From Diabrotica undecimpunctata (taxonomy: Eukaryota; Arthropoda; Insecta; Coleoptera; Chrysomelidae), in contig NC_092807.1 in assembly GCF_040954645.1 (NCBI RefSeq), forward strand, positions 55,780,239-55,844,238: a stretch of DNA of 64,000 bases. Direction: 5' to 3'. Under the pieces are notes generated by a model. It ran no database searches and was not told where the DNA came from. It worked only from the letters and a program-made list of their open reading frames with translations. Shown one piece after another: positions 59,392 through 64,000 of the stretch. The first letter of the stretch is position 1, and every line of letters begins with the position of its first letter. Both the position numbers and the translations under genes were made by a program.

Positions 59392-59894
59392 AGACGCGTG
59401 ATATATTCATTCCAAGTATCTAGATAGCCCAAAACCTTCGAACAAAAGTGTTCGATTCTTGTATCCTTTCCGTTCTCACTTACGGAGCTCAAACCTGGAC
59501 ATTCACAAAAAAGAACATGGACAAGATTCGAAAAACTCAGCGAGCCATGGAACGACAGATGCTTGGTATCTCACTAATAGATCGGCAAACGAACGAAGCA
59601 ATCCGGAACAGAACAAAAATAAAGGACGCCGCGAAAAAAGCAGCTAAATTAAAATGGAAATGGGCTGGACACAACGAACGTCTCGAAGATGGTAGATGGA
59701 ACAAAGAAGTCGGAAACTGGCGACCGTACAATGCGAAGAGACCAAGAGGAAGACCTCAAATGCGCTGGAGCGACGATATCAAAAGAGTCGCAGGACCAAT
59801 GTGGAAAGGGCTAGCACACAACAGGGACGAATGGCGAGAAATGGGAGAGGCCTTTATTCGACAATTCGGATAGAAAAAGGGCTATAAAAAAAAA
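59392..59894 (+). mobile_element. LINE C-terminal fragment, opposite strand
   Basis: A clean 141-codon frame (59448-59873) reads MFDSCILSVLTYGAQTWTFT, GHNERLEDGRWNKEVGNWRP, RPRGRPQMRWSDDIKR and ends WREMGEAFIRQFG. This is the post-RT end of a craniofacial-development-protein-like or RTE-type LINE ORF common in arthropods, of a different lineage from its neighbour. An A9 run at 59886-59894 marks the 3' end. It starts abruptly next to the 5' end of the minus-strand RTE, so the two meet head to head at 59391/59392. Confidence 0.8.
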
Positions 59895-60313
59895 TCTAGA
59901 GATGCTGAAGAGGTATCTACTTGTTACAAAATCACTTATACTGTAACTGATTATATACAAAAGCGTATCAAAAGTAACAAGTAGAAACTCACAAGTAATG
60001 ACAATCTACACCTCTAAACAAAGACGCATAATTTGCAGTTTTAACAGATATGGATTCAGTAATCCTTACGAATCATATTTATGTCTGTTGAATTATATAA
60101 ATATAATTTTTACTTTTAATAACTCTATATATGTGTGTTGGTATATTTATAGTGTTGGTTTATAATTATAGTGTTATTTAAATAAACTTAGAACTGTGAA
60201 CATTTTTAAGGTGTTTGCTGTTTTCTCTCAACTGAAGTAAGTAAATTTAATATTATTCTGACTCTATTATAATAATTATTATGATGATAAAAGGGTTGCA
60301 AATGTGAGTCCAG
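59895..60313. other. No gene seen
   Basis: AT-rich spacer. Confidence 0.4.
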
Positions 60314-61199
60314 AATTGAACAAATATATTAAAAAGGTCAATAATCACAATCTAATATTTACTTTCAAAGTTTTACAGAAGCGATCGGTTTCGAGGCTTA
60401 CAATATTTGCCTCATCCTTAGGCCCAGCAAAGAGTTTGTTTTGTTAAAAAACAATAATATAGATACCGCCAATAAGAAGTTTTCCGCTTACATCCAGGGT
60501 ACCGTCTGTCTTCATCTTTTCCTTTTGACACTATCATTGTAGTGAGGTGATATGTTGATCATTATATATGTATGTAAATAAAAGGTCTCACAAAACAAAG
60601 ACCTTTAGGTCTTAACCTTGTAAGAACCTGTGACAAAAACAACAAAAAAAGGACATCCTACTGCATAATATGTGATTTTCCATCTTCCACAAGTTTTTAA
60701 ACTATATACAGTCCAGATGTGGCAGCTTATACTGTATATGTATTTGTTTTTAACCACTTTTAATTTTATTACAAACCAGAAGAGAATCATACCTTTTTAA
60801 TAATAAAAAAACTTTGACAAAAAAAACTAGAACATCCAAGAAGTATTTTAAGGATCAAAGACAACAACCTTGAGCAACAGTTACACAGTTAGAACACATT
60901 AATGCTCTACCATATTCCCAAGAGTCTTTTATTTACAACATATATTATGATCAACATATCACCTCACTACAATAGATAGTGTCATAAAGGAAAAGATGAA
61001 GACAGACAGTACCCTGGATGTAAGCGGAAAACTTCTTATTGCCGATATCTATATTATTGTTTTTTAACAAAACAAACTCTTTGCTTTGTCTGAGGATGAG
61101 GCAAATATTGTAAGCCTCGAAATCGGTCGCTTCTGTAACACCTTGAAAATAAAGATTGTGATTGGAAGTATTGACCTTTTTAATATATCTGTTCAATTA
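60314..61199. repeat. Inverted repeat, ~275-bp arms, Penelope-like
   Basis: Sequence 60314-60588 is repeated, inverted, at 60922-61199 with about 90% identity by eye. Landmarks are TTGATCAT/ATGATCAA, CTGGATGTAAGCGGAAAACT and GAGGCAAATATTGTAAGCCT. The spacer of about 330 bp has no gene. The word CTCGAAACCGGTCGC (mutated in each arm) is reminiscent of the terminal repeats of Penelope-like elements, which may be inverted. No Penelope RT is nearby. A foldback-type DNA element is the alternative. Confidence 0.7.
61081..61134 (+). ncRNA. Hammerhead-like motif, degenerate
   Basis: CTGAGGA at 61090-61096 fits the CUGANGA core. GAGGC and GCCTC (61098-61102 and 61114-61118) can pair as stem II. GAAAT follows directly at 61119-61123, then CGGTC. 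An extra T sits between the core and stem II, and stem I pairs poorly, so activity is doubtful. The minus-strand copy at 60381-60425 carries CTAAGGA in place of CTGAGGA. Confidence 0.25.
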
Positions 61200-61283
61200 T
61201 CTATTATCTAATATTTTATTAGAATATTAGCCTGTAAATAATATTTTGCAGGTTTGTATATACAGTCACTAAAACAAATTAAT

Positions 61284-62091
61284 ATGTCGGACACGGATTC
61301 TGCCGATGAACTCGCAAACATACCTTTAACTCCCCCCAAAAAGAGATCTAAAAAAGGCCATTTAAGCGTAGACGTTAAAGAAATAATTGTAAACGTGTAT
61401 AAGCACGAATTACAAGAAAATCCGGCGTTAACATTGTCCGCTGTTGAGAAAAGAGTAGCCGATAAAGTTGGAGTATCGGATAGTTCTGTGTTTAAAGTTA
61501 TTAGAGAATATAAAACTACACACACATTAGTTGCACCAAAAAAAATGTACCACTCGTAAAGGCAAACTCGAATCTGTAGATCATTTTGACAAGGTAGCGA
61601 TAAGAAGAATAGTGCATCAATTATTTTTTAGAAATGAAATTCCCACGATAGATAGAGTTCTACAACAGGCCAACGACGACCCCAATCTACCTGATTTCAA
61701 ACGTACTACGTTTTACAAGCTTTTGAAAAAACTTCAATTCAAATTTGAAAAACGTGGCCGGAACAGTATGCTTACAGACAGAGATGACCTTGTAATCTGG
61801 AGAAGAGAATTTTTAAGGCAGATAAAAGATCATAGGAATGGCAATCGTAAAATATATTATTTAGATGAGACTTGGATTAACGCTGGTCATACTAAATCAA
61901 AAACATGGATTGATACGTCAGTCACCTCACCTCATTTGATATTTCGAACCATCTTCGACATAACCGGCAAAGTCAAAAATAGTGATGTCACAATTCTTCT
62001 AAATATACATTCGTTTCTGCTGACACAAATAAATGTGAAATCGATATCGAAACGTCGACTTAATAAATTTTATTTATTAATGTTAATGTAA
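61284..62091 (+). pseudogene. Tc1/mariner-type transposase, truncated
   Basis: The first frame, 61284-61559, has MSDTDSADELANIPLTPPKK, then a helix-turn-helix segment LSAVEKRVADKVGVSDSSVF. Shifted by one base near 61540, the second frame gives HQLFFRNEIPTIDRVLQQAN, FKRTTFYKLLKKLQFKFEKR and the first catalytic Asp in IYYLDETWINAGHTKSKTWI near 61853. After DTSVTSPHLIFRT the typical sequence with the second and third acidic residues is missing. The frame runs out at 62091. This is a family of Tc1/mariner relatives common in insects (YLDETWVNAGH-type). No terminal repeats were found. Confidence 0.82.
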
Positions 62092-62529
62092 TGTTAAATG
62101 TATAAGTCTATCTACCCTATAATTATGCATAAGCATTTTCCCGAACTTTTACACAAGAAGAGGTCTCTTTCTATATCATTAATGATAATATTATTACTTA
62201 TTTCCAAATATTGGTCTTAAAGCGTAAAATGTATAAAAACAACTGTCTATTTTTTGCCTTTTGATTAATACCACAATTAACTAATGATGTGTGAATGACA
62301 GTTTACAAAAATATTATTTAAGTATACTTCTTTGAAAGATTAATCATTGATTACTATTATTTTAACAGTAATCCTAAAAATTATAAATTAATTCATTTCA
62401 AATTCAGATGGTATAGGCTGCTAGAATCTTAATACAACCCTGTACAATTATATAAACATCGGGTTTCGCGTGTTATGTGCATGCATTTGTTGACCGCTAC
62501 TTTTCTGTTAAATGAATTTACTATAGTTC
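62092..62529. other. No gene seen
   Basis: AT-rich spacer following the mariner relic. Confidence 0.35.
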
Positions 62530-62845
62530 TGGTATCTTCTCTGTCTTTTCAAGTTTTTCAAGATTTGCCTGAATACTTGTTTCTACCTGATGTTTAATTG
62601 TTTCATCATTTAAACGATTGATTATATTTCTTGTTTGGTCTTAGGTGTTTGTACTCTTTTAAGTTTTATTCGGAATTGTGCCACTACTGGATTGTGGTCT
62701 GACCCTATATCTGCTCCTGGATACGTTTTCACAGATTCGATTGTGTTTTTATATCTGTTGTTTATGGTTATATAATCCATTTGATTTCGTATAATATGGT
62801 CTTTACTATCTTCAGGAGATTTCCACGTGTATACTCGTGTAAATG
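62530..62845 (-). mobile_element. RTE-like endonuclease fragment
   Basis: Minus strand, with shifts: WKSPEDSKDHIIRNQMDYIT near 62820, NNRYKNTIESVKTYPGADIG near 62750, then SDHNPVVAQFRIKLKR near 62700 and TPKTKQEI-like residues near 62640. SDHNPV is the conserved end of an apurinic-type endonuclease. No RT follows, so this is an isolated piece. Confidence 0.75.
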
Positions 62846-64000
62846 TGTTTTTTATTATAAAATTATTTTAATTATAAAAACCTCAACACATGCCAGATTG
62901 TTAAAACTAATAAAACTATTAATGAGTGAATTAACAAAATTTCTGTAGTTAAAAAATAACTAGTTAATCTTACTGTACTGCTTTAGCTAATATTTTTGGA
63001 GACATAAAAATTACATATAAATTGTCATGCTATGTCTGGCATGTAAACGAACTACAAAAAGTAAATTTAACATGCATTTTCCTTCAGCTAGACCAGCATA
63101 GGAATTGTAAAAATATAAAAGTACAGCGAACATTCAGAACATTTTAAAATTATTTTCATTTGCACGAATGCGAAATTTTACTGGCGTCAAGATACCAAGG
63201 ATTTTACATTTCATGTATATTTTGTACCGTTTTAAATAAAACAATGCCTTTCGCGATGCAACGTGGTGAATCGCTATTCTGACTGAAAAGAATTGTTTCT
63301 TATGAACAGCTGTCACTTAATCATGGGATGAAACGGTCTCTATTCGCACAATGGTATTGTTGTCAAAGGAGAGGTCGCGTGTTATAGACACAAATGAAAA
63401 TAAGCTAAAACCATGTTGCCTTGTAAAGGTTTTTGAGGTTTTGATATTAAAAAATTAGTTATATTTTGTTTACAAAGTCATGCTTATTACCTTTTTTCTA
63501 TGAAATAATTAGTTTTTATTACGCATGGCAATTAATTGATTCTTTATGCACTGCAAACGTAAACTTTATTTATTCATAAAATTGAAAATATGTAATATGC
63601 ACGTATCCGAAAATAAAGGAATCAAAAGCTAAAGCGCTTTTTTAAAATCTTGATATCTGCAAACGACAACTTATATTAAAAAAATTATCATAACTGTGTC
63701 AGTTAGTAACTCACCCTAATATGTTGTAAGAATTATTTACAAAATAAGTATTACGAAACAATACATCTAAAATCTGTTAAAGACAAAAGATCTTTCAGGT
63801 TATTATTTTTAAAACACCTTTTCCTAGAATCCACAGTAGACATAGAAATGAAAGTGTAAGGGATTACGTTGTACATTTAAATACAGAAACTTTCATAACA
63901 GCTGGCAGAGATCTGTGGTAAGAAGTCATAACTTAATAATGTCGACATTTTAGCTAAATTAAGTTATTAACATCATTGTGTTCATCTTAGCGAAATCTAC
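62846..64000. other. No gene seen
   Basis: AT-rich DNA to the end of the window. The 60-codon minus frame 63316-63134 has no recognisable feature. Confidence 0.4.

Noticed and set aside
60951..61196. 81-codon minus-strand frame in the inverted repeat
   Set aside because: It falls within repeat arms that appear non-coding. The other arm carries stops, and no homology was recognised.

Overview
The window is AT-rich, repeat-dense nuclear DNA of an arthropod, most likely an insect. The piggyBac, I-like and RTE-like LINE, copia, pogo/Tigger, hAT, Harbinger and Tc1/mariner-type relics here all resemble insect families. A beetle-like genome is a guess and is not provable from this sequence. I see no rRNA, bona fide tRNA, CRISPR or bacterial-type operon. 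Only one stretch looks like an ordinary host gene: three phase-compatible terminal exons on the minus strand (16822 down to 15694), with canonical splice sites and a polyadenylation signal. I do not recognise its product.

Layout. 1-4650: low-complexity repeats, a pogo/Tigger deletion derivative (1625-2342), a second Tigger remnant and a small MITE. 4650-12478: a piggyBac element with TTAA flanks, split by a full-length I-like non-LTR retrotransposon (6876-12399) with a 13-bp target-site duplication and poly(A). 12650-13734: an internally deleted piggyBac. 15694-16822: host gene end. 18291-21403: a tandem duplication, then a piggyBac pseudogene split by an RTE LINE. 22850-28310: an RTE LINE interrupted by a hAT-type MITE (8-bp duplication) and by a TIR transposon with a DDE-type pseudogene. 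28341-29990: piggyBac on the minus strand. 30483-32848: a candidate DNA transposon encoding a protein family I associate, unverified, with the label DUF7869. 35329-38702: copia retrotransposon. 38703-40832: LINE with RNase H. 41776-43951: DNA transposon with about 450-bp terminal inverted repeats. 44480-48490: two opposed piggyBac relics, one carrying an LTR-like insert, the other cut by an RTE fragment. 49838-55292: LINE, then two convergent copies of the DUF7869-like family, the first split by a Harbinger element. 55901-62845: hAT pseudogene, RTE LINEs, a 275-bp-arm inverted repeat resembling Penelope-like terminal sequence, a mariner relic and an RTE endonuclease fragment.

The open reading frames are almost all pieces of decayed transposons and do not form a pathway. 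What the window records is the order of insertions: piggyBac before I-LINE, piggyBac before RTE, RTE before hAT and mariner, and DUF7869-like before Harbinger. The most promising undescribed item is the DUF7869-like family. The 30483-32848 copy has imperfect terminal inverted repeats and an iterated GTAGTATGTGCCA-type motif, so the family looks like a TIR DNA transposon; it is present three times here. Coordinates of decayed element ends are approximate unless a duplication or terminal repeat is named.
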